A stretch of 64,000 nt of DNA, taken from NCBI GenBank assembly GCA_944321515.1, contig CALULO010000004.1, positions 124,001-188,000 of the forward strand, in the 5' to 3' direction. Of the stretch, positions 42,708 to 52,144 are shown piece by piece. The stretch comes from an uncultured Atopobiaceae bacterium (GTDB lineage: Bacteria > Actinomycetota > Coriobacteriia > Coriobacteriales > Atopobiaceae). The translations under genes and the position numbers were made by a program. The notes beneath the pieces are model-generated. The model was not told the origin of the DNA and ran no database searches. It saw only the letters and a program-made list of their open reading frames with translations. Numbering within the stretch: the stretch's first letter is position 1; every line of letters begins with the position of its first letter.

Positions 42708-43907
42708 ATGCGCAAACTTTTGACATACCGCAGGCCCCAATACACCGCCCTGGTCAACAGTCTCGCTGACAAAGGATTCGAGAGGATGTCCCTTCTCGAA
42801 ATAAGCGGGAGCGACAAAATTGCAGAGCTATCTTTTGAAGGAAACCTCGTCGTAGACATCTCATCTTTCACGGGGCTTCTCCAGGGTGACCCTGGACTAG
42901 CTGCAAGATTCGAGGTGCTCGTCCATCAACTGCCCCCAAGTACGGTCTTTATCGGCGATAAGGAAACCGTAGACAGAGAGGCGTACGGTCTAAGGACAGT
43001 ATTCGACAGCATGGAAGACTGCGGAATCGACACTCCCGAAAGTCGAGAGGATGCCGCAAAGACAAAGAAAACACTCGCATCTCTTAGCGATTGTGAGCTC
43101 GAAGGAGTTCTCTCCGAACTCAACCGAGAACTCATAGAGCAGGATGAATTCAAGCAGGCTTTTGAGTCTCAGGCACGCAGCTTCAGGCTTTTCAACGCAC
43201 TTGGAGAGCAGCCGATATTATCGCTGCTGCTCCTTGGTCCTTCGGGAGTCGGGAAAACCGAGACCGCCAAAATACTCTGCAACGCAATCGCGCCAGGACA
43301 GCCCCTCCCCAAAATCAACCTCGGGAACTACAGCAGCAAGGACTCCCTCAATTCTCTTATAGGAAGCCCGAGGGGCTACATGGGGAGCGAAGAGGGCGAA
43401 CTGGGAAGAAAGATTGATTCGTCCAAAGCCGGGGTGCTTCTGGTAGACGAGTTCGAGAAAGCCGAGCCTGCCGTCTGGAACTTCTTCCTCGACCTCCTCG
43501 AGACGGGAACTTTCACTGATTCCCAGGCTATAGAGCACGAGCTCTACGGTTTCACAATCGTGTTCACGACAAACTGCCCCCTCGAGAGGCTAACCGCCAC
43601 CTTTCCGGCAGAACTCCTATCCCGCTTCAGCCTGAAGGCACGTCTCTCATTGCTGAGCGCTGCCGGAAAGAGAGCCTTCGTCGAAAGGTATATCTCCAGA
43701 GTCTGTGAGAAATACAGGAATCTGCCCCTAAGAAACTTGCCGGAACTGCCGGAGAATATCGTTGATAGAGCACTGGCGGAAATTGACGTCGAATCGATTG
43801 ACAACATTCGAATTCTCAAGAATGTCACGAGATCATGGATAGGCGCTCTTGTGGAGAAAACACGGGAAGGCGCCAATCAGAGCACGCATGTTGAGTCGAC
43901 ATGCTGA
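42708..43907 (+). CDS. Stand-alone Clp-D2-like AAA+ ATPase
   Basis: A 399-residue protein. Residues ~1-140 are unlike known Clp N-domains; from about 145 it matches a single ClpA/ClpB D2 module: SLLLLGPSGVGKTETAKIL (Walker A), GSPRGYMGSEEGELGRKI (pore loop GYMG), GVLLVDEFEKAEPAVWNFFLDLLETGTFTDSQ (Walker B), TIVFTTNCP (sensor 1) and FPAELLSRF (arginine-finger region). It likely forms a ring that remodels or unfolds proteins. No ClpP-binding loop was identified. It is coupled to the unknown upstream gene. Confidence 0.8.
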   Translation: MRKLLTYRRPQYTALVNSLADKGFERMSLLEISGSDKIAELSFEGNLVVDISSFTGLLQGDPGLAARFEVLVHQLPPSTVFIGDKETVDREAYGLRTVFDSMEDCGIDTPESREDAAKTKKTLASLSDCELEGVLSELNRELIEQDEFKQAFESQARSFRLFNALGEQPILSLLLLGPSGVGKTETAKILCNAIAPGQPLPKINLGNYSSKDSLNSLIGSPRGYMGSEEGELGRKIDSSKAGVLLVDEFEKAEPAVWNFFLDLLETGTFTDSQAIEHELYGFTIVFTTNCPLERLTATFPAELLSRFSLKARLSLLSAAGKRAFVERYISRVCEKYRNLPLRNLPELPENIVDRALAEIDVESIDNIRILKNVTRSWIGALVEKTREGANQSTHVESTC

Positions 43908-44213
43908 CTTGAAATATCAGTCGGGCCAACATAATCGATTTTCTACACACCAGATAAGCAGAACAAAATAACGTCACCCAAGACCGCAGCTGAGAATTTG
44001 CTCTCGACAGAATCATCAACCTTGCGGGTCAGAGTCGGGCCGCGGCCCGTACTCCCGTCGAAACTGTTCCCGTCGCATTCGAGCTTCTGCCTCATATTCG
44101 TCCCGCCCATCTCCACTCATGCGGTGCCGTGGACATGGGGGGCTGGGAACCGGAATCGAATAGGACATACGCGACACTGGCATCCATCGAAGACGCCGGT
44201 GGAATCGGCCCGC
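43908..44213. other. Non-coding stretch after the AAA+ gene
   Basis: About 300 bp with no gene that I can support. A short minus-strand frame (about 44016-44237) containing MSGDGRDEYEAEARMRREQFRREYG has an odd charged composition but no clear start signal or similarity. No tRNA fold was found. Confidence 0.4.
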
Positions 44214-44276
44214 GATACCGTCGGCATCAAATCGCAATATCGGACGGTATCAATAAGGGCAAATGCTTAGCTCACG
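44214..44276. repeat. 62-bp hairpin repeat, unit 1
   Basis: GATACCGTC (44214-44222) and GACGGTATC (44243-44251) form a perfect 9-bp stem around a loop with ATCGCAATA, followed by AATAAGGGCAAATGCTTAGCTCAC. A related unit lies at 45553. Removing the IS30 element and one copy of its ACG duplication puts the two units in tandem at a 62-bp period. Confidence 0.7.
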
Positions 44277-45550
44277 GGCGGATTCAAGATTGGATTGCAC
44301 CACCCCGGGAGAGGGGTGGTCATGTACAGTCGTGAGTACAGGGAGGGCGCCGTCGCGCTCGTCGCGTCCGGCCGCAGCGCAGGCTCGGTCGCGCGCGAGC
44401 TCGGGTGCGGGAAGTCGTCCGTCGTGGACTGGTGCGGGCTCGCGGGCCTCCGCCTGCGCCCCGGTCGGGTCGGAGGCCCGGTGAGGAGGCCGGTCGTGGT
44501 CGAGGCCGCACCGCTGCCGCCGAGGGGGTCGCCCAGGGCCAGGCTCGACCCCGAGCGCAGGGCGCTGATTGCCGACAGGAGGCGCGCCGGGCGCGGCGCG
44601 AGGGAGATAGCCCGGGAGCTGGGCGTGTCCCACTCCACGGTGTCGCGCGAGCTCAGGCGCAACGCCAGGCCAGACGGGCGCTACGACGCCGGCTACGCCG
44701 GCAGGAGGGCGCGCGAGCGGGCCTCCAGGCCCAGGGCCGGCAGGCTCGAGCGCGACCCGCGCCTTCAGGACCGAGGTCGTGCGCAGGCTCTCGCTGCTGT
44801 GGTCGCCGGCCCAGGTCTCGGCGAGCCTGCTCCGGGACTTCCCCGACGACGAGGAGATGCGGGTGAGCCACGAGACCATATACAGGGCGCTCTACGTCCA
44901 GGGCCGCGGGTCTCTCCGGGAGGAGCTCGCCGTCGAGCTGGTGCTGAGGAGCGGGCGACGCTCGAGGAGGAAGCGCCGGCTGCCCGCCGAGCCGCGCGGG
45001 CGCAGGACGTGGGTGGAGGGCGCCGAGCTGGCCCTCAGGCCGCCCGAGGCCGACGGCAGGTCCGTCCCTGGCCACTGGGAGGGCGACCTCGTCGTCGGCG
45101 CCGACGGGGCGACCTGCCTGGTCACGCTCATGGAGCGCTCGTCGAGGTTCCTGCTGTGCTCGAGGCTCCTCGAGCACTCGGCGGAGACCGTGGCCGACAG
45201 GCTCGCCGCCATGGTCGCGTCCCTGCCGGCCGCGCTGCGCAGGACGCTGACGTGGGACCAGGGCGTCGAGATGGCGCGCTGGAGGGGCTTCGCCGGAGCG
45301 ACAGGCTTCGAGGTCTACTTCTGCGACCCGAGGAGCCCCTGGCAGCGGGGCACCAACGAGAACGCCAACGGCCTGCTCCGGCAGTTCTTCCCCAAGGGGA
45401 CGGACTTCTCGCGGGTGACGGACGGGGAGGTGGCAAGGGCGCAGGACCTGCTCAACGGCAGGCCGCGCAAGACGCTGGGCTGGAGGACGCCGGCGGAGGA
45501 GCTGGCGCGCACGCTATCGGAGGATGGTGCAATCACCGAGTGAATCCGCC
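44277..45550. mobile_element. IS30-family insertion sequence
   Basis: 1274 bp bounded by imperfect inverted repeats: GGCGGATTCAAGATTGGATT at the left, and the complement of TGAATCCGCC with GGATGGTGCAATCACCGAG at the right. A 3-bp target duplication ACG is found on both sides (44274-44276, 45551-45553). The element holds one IS30-type transposase gene with a frameshift. It split a pair of tandem hairpin repeats. Confidence 0.85.
44322..45543 (+). pseudogene. IS30-family transposase, frameshifted
   Basis: The first frame (from ATG 44322) carries the N-terminal HTH region: MYSREYREGAVALVASGRSAG, then REIARELGVSHSTVSRELRRN. Near 44763 the frame must shift (+1 nt relative) to continue as RTEVVRRLSLLWSPAQVSASL, HETIYRALY, GHWEGDLVVGADG, LTWDQGVEMARW and PWQRGTNENANGLLRQFFPKG. 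All DDE residues are present in the second part. No obvious slippery heptamer is seen at the junction, so loss of function is more likely than programmed frameshifting. Confidence 0.82.
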
Positions 45551-45552
45551 AC

Positions 45553-45613
45553 GATACCGCCAGCGTTGAATCGCAATAATGGACGGCATCAAAAGAGGAA
45601 AATACTCACTTGC
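45553..45613. repeat. 62-bp hairpin repeat, unit 2
   Basis: GATACCGCC (45553-45561) and GACGGCATC (45582-45590) keep most of the stem of unit 1. The loop again holds AATCGCAATA, and AAAAGAGGAAAATACTCAC follows in the same relative place. It lies directly right of the IS30 element. Confidence 0.65.
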
Positions 45614-45806
45614 CCTGAATGATATCCGATGATTCCCACGAAACACTTTCAAACTCAGAAACCGCCCAACACAAAATGAACATTTACGTTACGCGAGTTC
45701 AATTGCGGGATATTCACCACGAATACTATTTTATGCTCTCTACGTATATCGATCGGCAAAATGGGCATCAGACACTTGACCATCATCGTTCGGCAGAAGG
45801 GCCAAT

Positions 45807-46289
45807 ATGTTTGCCAAGATTATGTCGCCCATGACCGCCGAGAATCTGGCGGCCAGCGTAAACGCCATCGTTGACCTCACGGGAGCCCCGCTCGACAACA
45901 AACATATGCTAACCCGAAGCGGGGGCGACGACACTGAGGCCCGGCTTCTTGCGGGCAAGCTTGCGACATTCCGTTACCGTCTCCTCGAGCTTGTGGGCGG
46001 ACGCAAGCTCAGCCCAGGCACCAATGCAGCCCATCTTGCGCTCCAAAATGCAATAGACGCAGGTATGGAAGACGTCCTCATCGAAATCAAGACTGCATGC
46101 GAGGACTATCGAGCGAAGGTCGAAGCGCACCAGACGGGCAATCCTAAGATCAGCCGCCTCGGAAAGGCATGTGCGAGAGGCGTGGATTATGAGTACTACT
46201 CTCTCGTGGGCATAATGCGCTCAGCACCCATGGCAGGCGGAGAGCTCGAGGACACAACCTCTGAAGCGAGCGATAGATTCGACTCGTAG
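45807..46289 (+). CDS. Orphan hypothetical protein
   Basis: A 160-residue soluble protein, not recognised. It is mostly helical in appearance: AENLAASVNAIVDLTG, EARLLAGKLATFRYRLLELVGG, AHLALQNAIDAGMEDVLIEI, then a charged C-terminus. The ATG is preceded by AGAAGGGCCAAT. It sits between the IS30 and IS256 elements and may have belonged to the AAA+ unit before the IS30 insertion. The 190 bp before it (45614-45806) are AT-richer and could hold its promoter. Confidence 0.5.
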   Translation: MFAKIMSPMTAENLAASVNAIVDLTGAPLDNKHMLTRSGGDDTEARLLAGKLATFRYRLLELVGGRKLSPGTNAAHLALQNAIDAGMEDVLIEIKTACEDYRAKVEAHQTGNPKISRLGKACARGVDYEYYSLVGIMRSAPMAGGELEDTTSEASDRFDS

Positions 46290-46335
46290 AAATGCCCAGA
46301 TTCGCATGCTCGGCGAGACGTGCGGGTAACGTACA

Positions 46336-47652
46336 ATTTCTTGCGCACTTTGACAGCGGAATAGCGTCCAGGCAAGGAAGGAGGGCACGGCCCGCCCCGG
46401 TATGATTCGAGTTGTCGAGACAAGAAGCATATTGGAGGAGAGCCATGCCCGAGCCCATTGTATCCCTTAACGAGGAGAGCCTGTAATCTGACCTGCGCGA
46501 GCTCGTCAGGAGGACAGTCGAGGATATGCCGGACGGCCTGCTGGACGAGGAGGCAGACGACCTCGTCGGCGCCGAGCGCCACGGGCGCACCGCCGACCGC
46601 GAGGCGGGTCGCGCCGGGCACTACGAGCGGAGGCTCACGACGACGTCGGGCGAGGTCACGATCCGCATGCCCAAGCCCGAGGGCATGAGGTTCACCACGG
46701 CGATCATCGAGCGCTACCGTCGCCGGGAGACCAGCGTCGAGGAGGCGATGATCGAGATGTACCTGGCCGGAGTCTCGACCAGGCGCATCGAGGACGTCTC
46801 CGAGATCCTCTGGGGGTCGAGCGTCTCGGCTGCCGCCGTCTCCAACCTCAGCGAGAAGGCGTTCGCGTCGGTCGAGGAGTGGAGGAACAGGCCCCTCGAC
46901 CGGGCCTACCCCTACGCCTGCGTCGACGGCATCTACCTCAAGAGGTCGTGGGGAGGCCCCTACGAGAACGTGGCCGTGATGGTGGCCATGGGCGTGAACG
47001 ACGACTACCGCGAGGTCATAGGGGCCGCCAAGGGGTTCACCGAGTCGGCTGAGTGCTGGCGGGAGTTCCTGTCGTGGCTCAAGTCGCGCGGCCTCCGCGG
47101 CGTGAGGATGCTCGTCGCCGACAAGGCCGCCGGCATTGTCGGCTCCATCGCGGAGGCCTTCCCGGGGGCGGCGTACCAGAGGTGCACCGTGCACTTCTAC
47201 CGCAGCGTGCTGGCGAGGGTCCCGAAGTCGAAGAGGCCCGGGGTCGCGGCGATGCTCAAGGCGATCAACGCCATGGAGTCGCGTGGGGCGTCCGAGGCCA
47301 AGGCTCTCGAGGTGGCCGACGAGCTCGAGAAGTCCAAGCTCGGGGAGGCGGCCAGGGTCGTCCGCGAGGGCTACGAGGAGACCCTGACCTACACGCGCTT
47401 CCCGAGGGAGCACTGGAGGCGCATACGCACCAACAACGCGATCGAGCGCCTGAACCGCGAGATCCGCAGGTGCGCCCGCGTGGTCGGGACGTTTCCTGAC
47501 GGGAGGAGCGCCCTCATGCTCGTGACCGCCAGGCTCAGGTACGTCGCGGAGAGCGAGTAGGGCTCCCGTCGCTACCTGGACGTGACTCTGCTGGAGGGGT
47601 AGCCGCACCGGAGGGCGGGCCTATGGGGCTGTCGGAAAGTGCGCAAGAATCT
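46336..47652. mobile_element. IS256-family (Mutator-type) insertion sequence, decayed
   Basis: Terminal inverted repeats are visible: TTCTTGCGCACTTTGACAGC at the left (from about 46338) and the complement of GCTGTCGGAAAGTGCGCAAG at the right (ending about 47652). The boundary is approximate and no clear target duplication was seen. It cut into an ISL3-type transposase gene on its right side. Confidence 0.75.
46445..47602 (+). pseudogene. IS256-family transposase with two nonsense codons
   Basis: From ATG 46445 the frame reads MPEPIVSLNEESL, then TAA (46484-46486), then SDLRELVRRTVEDMPDGLLDEEADDLVGAERH through the full Mutator-type core: AYPYACVDGIYLKRSWGG, VADKAAGIVGSIAEAFPGAAYQRCTVHFYRSVL and RIRTNNAIERLNREIRR. 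A TAG at 47558-47560 takes the place expected for Trp in the conserved tail (ESE-stop-GSRRYLDVTLLEG), followed by the natural stop. Catalytic-core residues look intact, but two stops make it most likely dead. Confidence 0.85.
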
Positions 47653-48317
47653 TGACGGCACCGCGACCAGCTCGAGGCGCGCGGCAGGGACCGCCTGGCC
47701 GTGACCGAGATCACCCGCGACATGGCGTCGGCCTACTCGCTGGGCTGCGCCGACGCGATGCCGGGCGCCGCCCGGACCGTGGACCGCTTCCACGTCACGC
47801 AGCTGCTGACGAGGGCCCTGGACAGGACGAGGTGCGCGGAGGCCAGGAGCTGCGAGGAGAAGCGGCGCCCGCTCAGGGGCACCAAGTACGTGTGGCTGAA
47901 GCGCCCGGAGAACCTCATGGAGGAGCAGGCCGCCAAGAGGGCGTCGCTGCCTCCGAGCACCTGCTCACGGCGCGGGCGTGCGCGATGGTCGAGGCGGTCA
48001 GGGCCGTCTACTCGTACGACACGCGGGAGGAGGCCGCCGCCGAGCTCGACCGGGCGCTCCCCTGGATGACGCACTCCAACGTTCCCCTGATGAGGGTCGC
48101 GGCGAGGACGATCCGCGACGAGCGAGAGGGCGTGCTCAACTGGTTCTCGGTGAGGACGACGAGAGGCTTCCTCGAGGAAATGAACTCGGTCATACAGTCG
48201 CTCAAGAGGGCCTCGAGGGGCTTCAGGAACGTCGGGTACTTCACCACCATGATCTTCCTGAGGCTGGGCCGCCTGGACTTCTCGGCGCAGCTGGCGTCAG
48301 CCCGTGCTACCCACTAG
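47653..48317 (+). pseudogene. ISL3-family transposase remnant (5' truncated, frameshifted)
   Basis: The frame starts inside the gene at RDQLEARGRDRLAVTEITRDMASAY and reads PGAARTVDRFHVTQLLTRALD, the DDE region of ISL3 transposases. Near 47945 it shifts frame and continues TARACAMVEAVRAVY...EMNSVIQSLKRASRGFRNVGYF to the natural end. The N-terminal zinc-finger part is missing, removed by the IS256 insertion. Confidence 0.82.
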
Positions 48318-48438
48318 AAACATCAAAGAGCCCTTTTTTCGATACTCGGCTCTTCTTCAGCATTGTTACAGTATTTCAACTATATTATTCGCTTTAAATC
48401 ACAATACGCCCTCATACGGCTACCTAGGCTGAACGGGA

Positions 48439-49905
48439 CTACTTGCTTTCCACCTCCTTTCTTGAGGACTCAGACCTGGGAAGCAGGCCTCTAATTTGCG
48501 GAAGCAGACCAGCTCCCTGCAATGCAATACAAATGACTAGGCATACTCCCGATATCACGCGCCAGCCCGGAGATTGGATTACCGTAACCGCAGACTGGAT
48601 GACGAGGAGCATAAGCGTTGGCGCAAGCACGCGCCAAGCCACCTCAAATCTGATGTACTTTCGCGAATCGTAGGCGCGGATGACGAACACGAGCGCGTTA
48701 CCCACGGCAGAGGCGATACACGCCCCGTAGATGCCGAAAGGAACAATCAGCATGGGTGTGAGCAAGGCGCAGGCAACGGCGCCGACCACCGTCGTTCTCA
48801 TGATAAATACGGTATGCATTGTGGTAGTGTAAACCGTACCGTAGAACGCGTTGAACACGTTCATAAGGTTGGCAATCAGCAGGATGGAGATCATTGGCCA
48901 CGCCTCATAAAACTCACCCTGCAGGAACACAGTGGCAATCAAGGGTGCAAAAAACGATATGAGTGCACAGAGCACGGTCATCGCTGCCTGGAGGACACGA
49001 AACACTGACGAGAAGAAGCAATCCAGCCCTTTGTCCTTGGATTCCTGGAACGCGGAAAGCTGCCAAGCCTGCTGAAATACGGAGTATGCTGTGTTGAGCA
49101 GGTTGGGGAGCTTGCCCGCGGCCGCGAACATTCCCGATGCAGCGATGCCGAGCATACCGGTAATGAAGAACCGATTGATGCTGGTGCCGACCCACCAGAA
49201 TAGGGAGTTGGGTATGAGCGGTAAAGAGTAGCGGAACATAGGGGCGCAGAGATTTCCGATATGTCCAAATCCGCCAAGGGCTGCCAACCTTGCGCCATCA
49301 AGTGCCAACCGCGCCATGCCGCCAACAATCAGGTAAACCGCAACCGCGACGAGCGGCCCTACAGACACGGAAACGAAATACCCGACGACCTTCATGTCGA
49401 GTCCTCCGATTAAAACGGCAGCGGAAACGCAGGTGATGACTGACGAGATACCCGCGGAGACTGGAATGAGCCCGACCTTCCCAACACCGCGTGCAACCTC
49501 ACCGCACAGCTGCAGCAGTGCACTTGAAGCGTAGGCGAGCACGAACCACCCTTTGTATGCGCCGAGCCCGCCGAAGACGCCGAGATCGAGCACGGGTGTG
49601 AGCAGCGCGACGAGCACAACCGAGGCCAATGTCACTACGAAGCCAACAAAAACGTATTCTGGTTCGTTCGCCCTATTCCCAATGATGAAGCGTATCGCGG
49701 CATCCGCGACAGACAGCGTAACGAGCGGTGTAACGAGTGAGATGACCGTAAGCGACATATCGGTCACGCCATACTCCCCGGCGCTCATATAAGCCGTATA
49801 GAGCGGAACGAGCAGGAAGGTAACCAGCCTTGTCGCCACCGCATTTACAGCAAAGAGGCCGATGTTGATTGCAAGCTGTCTGTATCTATGAGAAAAGACA
49901 CTCAT
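48439..49905 (-). CDS. wzx: Polysaccharide-unit flippase (Wzx)
   Basis: A 488-residue membrane protein with about 12-14 hydrophobic segments, opening with QLAINIGLFAVNAVATRLVTFLLVPLYTAYMSAGEYG, characteristic of Wzx/RfbX-type flippases. It should translocate the undecaprenyl-PP-linked repeat unit for the Wzy polymerase encoded two genes upstream. Last gene of the capsule operon; the IS cluster begins 120 bp downstream. Confidence 0.88.
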   Translation of the reverse strand: MSVFSHRYRQLAINIGLFAVNAVATRLVTFLLVPLYTAYMSAGEYGVTDMSLTVISLVTPLVTLSVADAAIRFIIGNRANEPEYVFVGFVVTLASVVLVALLTPVLDLGVFGGLGAYKGWFVLAYASSALLQLCGEVARGVGKVGLIPVSAGISSVITCVSAAVLIGGLDMKVVGYFVSVSVGPLVAVAVYLIVGGMARLALDGARLAALGGFGHIGNLCAPMFRYSLPLIPNSLFWWVGTSINRFFITGMLGIAASGMFAAAGKLPNLLNTAYSVFQQAWQLSAFQESKDKGLDCFFSSVFRVLQAAMTVLCALISFFAPLIATVFLQGEFYEAWPMISILLIANLMNVFNAFYGTVYTTTMHTVFIMRTTVVGAVACALLTPMLIVPFGIYGACIASAVGNALVFVIRAYDSRKYIRFEVAWRVLAPTLMLLVIQSAVTVIQSPGWRVISGVCLVICIALQGAGLLPQIRGLLPRSESSRKEVESK

Positions 49906-49930
49906 CGTATTCTCGCTAGGAGCGCATTCA

Positions 49931-50911
49931 TCAGCGGAATTGCTCTAGAAACGTTTTGATTCCCTCTCCATTGATTCGAATTTTCGTCTCTCGCTCCGAA
50001 TTAACCGCGTCCGTTAGCAATGCTATATCTTCACGCTCCAATATAGGCAGGCCGTAATCATGTGCCATTTCTCTCGCGCGATTATCAATAGAGACGATTA
50101 ATGTGCGGCGCCCGTGTTGGAGGGCCCTGATTCCTCCATGTAGACGAGTCCCGACATATTCAATATCTTCAACCTTGTCAAGAATGGCATCATAGGCAGC
50201 GAGCGTTGGGGGAATTAAACTGCAGCGGCCATCTAACGATAATGCATTAATGTAATTAAGGTCACCATTTCCCTGAAGCCAAATATAAACTTCCTCGTGA
50301 GTTGCAAGCAGCTGCTCAATCATTGAGCGATCCTTTTCAGGCTCACGTCGATAGTCCGTCAATGTCGTTATTACTCGTGAAGCAGGGTACGACGGAATTG
50401 ACGAACAGAACTCAGGGGTTAATTGCCACAATGTAGCACAACCTGTATTTATTACATTCTTTATCCCAATTGATTCAAGCATAGACTTTGTATATTCATC
50501 TCTAACAGAATGCAGAATATTATTCGACAAAAGCCTTCGAAATAATATCTTCGAATACGGACCCACGCTCCGGCCATAGTTCTGCCAACCACAACCGACT
50601 AATACCAAGTTATTAACTTGCAAGGAATCTAAGATTGATACATCCCACTGCCTGAATCCAAACAACATGCCAGATTTAAGCAAATTCGACCCAAGGATAA
50701 ATCCGGCGAAGCTGCCCCTGAGATACCTCCTATACAGAAAAGAAGTTCTTTGATGTGTCGAAAGACGCACTACAAACTTATCTTTGAAATACGGGTCTAG
50801 GTACCGCCGCGCGCTGTCAGAAATGATTTCGTCTCCTACGTTCAAGGTCCCACACCCAGGGTCGTAATACAAGACCTGATTATCGTGCCGATTCCCAAGT
50901 ATTGACAGCAT
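49931..50911 (-). CDS. Polysaccharide pyruvyl transferase family protein
   Basis: A 326-residue protein with YYDPGCGTLNVGDEIISDSARRYL near the start, LVGCGWQNYGRSVGPYSKIL in the middle, and YVGTRLHGGIRALQHGRRTLIVSIDNRAREMAHDYG near the end, the three signature blocks of the CsaB/WcaK family. It may add a pyruvyl ketal or act as a GT-B-like transferase. GC is low for the region. It lies between wzy and wzx. Confidence 0.82.
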   Translation of the reverse strand: MLSILGNRHDNQVLYYDPGCGTLNVGDEIISDSARRYLDPYFKDKFVVRLSTHQRTSFLYRRYLRGSFAGFILGSNLLKSGMLFGFRQWDVSILDSLQVNNLVLVGCGWQNYGRSVGPYSKILFRRLLSNNILHSVRDEYTKSMLESIGIKNVINTGCATLWQLTPEFCSSIPSYPASRVITTLTDYRREPEKDRSMIEQLLATHEEVYIWLQGNGDLNYINALSLDGRCSLIPPTLAAYDAILDKVEDIEYVGTRLHGGIRALQHGRRTLIVSIDNRAREMAHDYGLPILEREDIALLTDAVNSERETKIRINGEGIKTFLEQFR

Positions 50912-50914
50912 TGG

Positions 50915-52144
50915 TCAAACTCCTGCCTTCCGCGAGGGTCGATGTGCAAGGTGGGGTCGAGTTGTTTCCTTACATTCGCGGCCAATCGTGATTGCCATGC
51001 CAAAGAAAAGCATCGGAATCCATACGTTTCCGGTAAACTGGAGGACGTGTACAGATACTCCACTAATCAGGACTTGCATTAATAGGGTAATAACATAGTA
51101 AGCTTTCGTCGAATCTATTCGACTCAATTTACGTATTGAATTGAAGGTATATAATAATAGATACATAAAGCACGCTAATCCTATAACACCTGTATTGTAT
51201 AGAAGCCCAACATATAACGAGTGCGCACCGTATTCAGACCCATTTACGACTACAATATCTCCAGTCAAATCAAATCCAAGCAACTGTGCGCCCAGTCCCC
51301 CACTGGAAATGCGACTGAATAAGTCGTCCCAGATAGCGTTTCTCCCTTGCGTGTTGGCCGCATCGAATAAATCGGAAAGCGAGTCGAATTGAATTCCAAC
51401 GTAACCCATATCTTGAAAAATGCCCGTTGAGAAAATCCAGTTTAAGAGATACAGTGCGCCTAAGATTCCGACCAAACCATAGATTGCCAGCTTAACAGTA
51501 ATTCTTATATTAAGTCGATAAGTTATGTATAGTCCACCGGTTAGTAGTAGAATAATATAATAGGCTCTTGCATTACTTGCAACAATTAGTAATGAACATA
51601 TTATAATATATATAATCTTAATGACTGGTTGATTTATATAATATAAACCGGTAATTAGCACTAGACTCATTGCCGAAGCAAGATCTGTTTTGAAATAGTA
51701 TAGACCAGAGAAAGTATTGGCATCTCCCCACGTCTGGAAACCTGCCCCAGACACAAAAGTCGCAGCGTTCAAAACCAGAACGACAATTGATGCAATTAGA
51801 GCGCCCTTAACCGCTTCGTTAAATGATTCGCTACTCTCTCTTCCTAGAAAATAGAGTATTATCGCTGATGCCATTTTGAAAAATACAACTGCTCCGTCGA
51901 CGCTCTTTGAAAATGAAAACGTGAGGAGTGTTAGCAGAAGCACGGAAGCTGCGTCTGGTAAGCCGTACGAAACCCGGGACTGCGGGAGATGCAGCCCCAA
52001 TATTACTAGTGCAAACCCGAGAAGCAGCATGTCCAAAACCGGAAACTGCCAAAACATATCTGCCAGTATTTTCAGGCAAACTAATACGAAAACTGCCTTG
52101 TTTAATAGATTATTACTTGTTGCTACGCCTAGTCCTCTGTGCAT
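50915..52144 (-). CDS. wzy: O-antigen/capsule polymerase (Wzy-like)
   Basis: A 409-residue protein with about ten or more hydrophobic segments and a longer periplasmic-type loop with AANTQGRNAIWDDLFSRISSGGLGAQLLG and GSEYGAHSLYVGLLYNTGVIGL, typical of the Wzy/WaaL superfamily (the H-S-x-x-x-x-L pattern). It should polymerise flipped repeat units. It is the most AT-rich gene of the operon, which suggests recent acquisition. It overlaps the GT4 gene by 16 bp. Confidence 0.82.
   Translation of the reverse strand: MHRGLGVATSNNLLNKAVFVLVCLKILADMFWQFPVLDMLLLGFALVILGLHLPQSRVSYGLPDAASVLLLTLLTFSFSKSVDGAVVFFKMASAIILYFLGRESSESFNEAVKGALIASIVVLVLNAATFVSGAGFQTWGDANTFSGLYYFKTDLASAMSLVLITGLYYINQPVIKIIYIIICSLLIVASNARAYYIILLLTGGLYITYRLNIRITVKLAIYGLVGILGALYLLNWIFSTGIFQDMGYVGIQFDSLSDLFDAANTQGRNAIWDDLFSRISSGGLGAQLLGFDLTGDIVVVNGSEYGAHSLYVGLLYNTGVIGLACFMYLLLYTFNSIRKLSRIDSTKAYYVITLLMQVLISGVSVHVLQFTGNVWIPMLFFGMAITIGRECKETTRPHLAHRPSRKAGV

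Noticed and set aside
44130..44190. tRNA-like 3' end / attachment site after the AAA+ gene
   Set aside because: The reverse strand has a TTCGATT-like string, but the flanking bases do not pair into a T-stem and no acceptor or anticodon arm can be folded.
44763..44779. Programmed frameshift in the IS30 transposase
   Set aside because: No slippery heptamer or clear downstream stimulator is visible; IS30-type transposases are normally single-frame, so a mutation is more likely.
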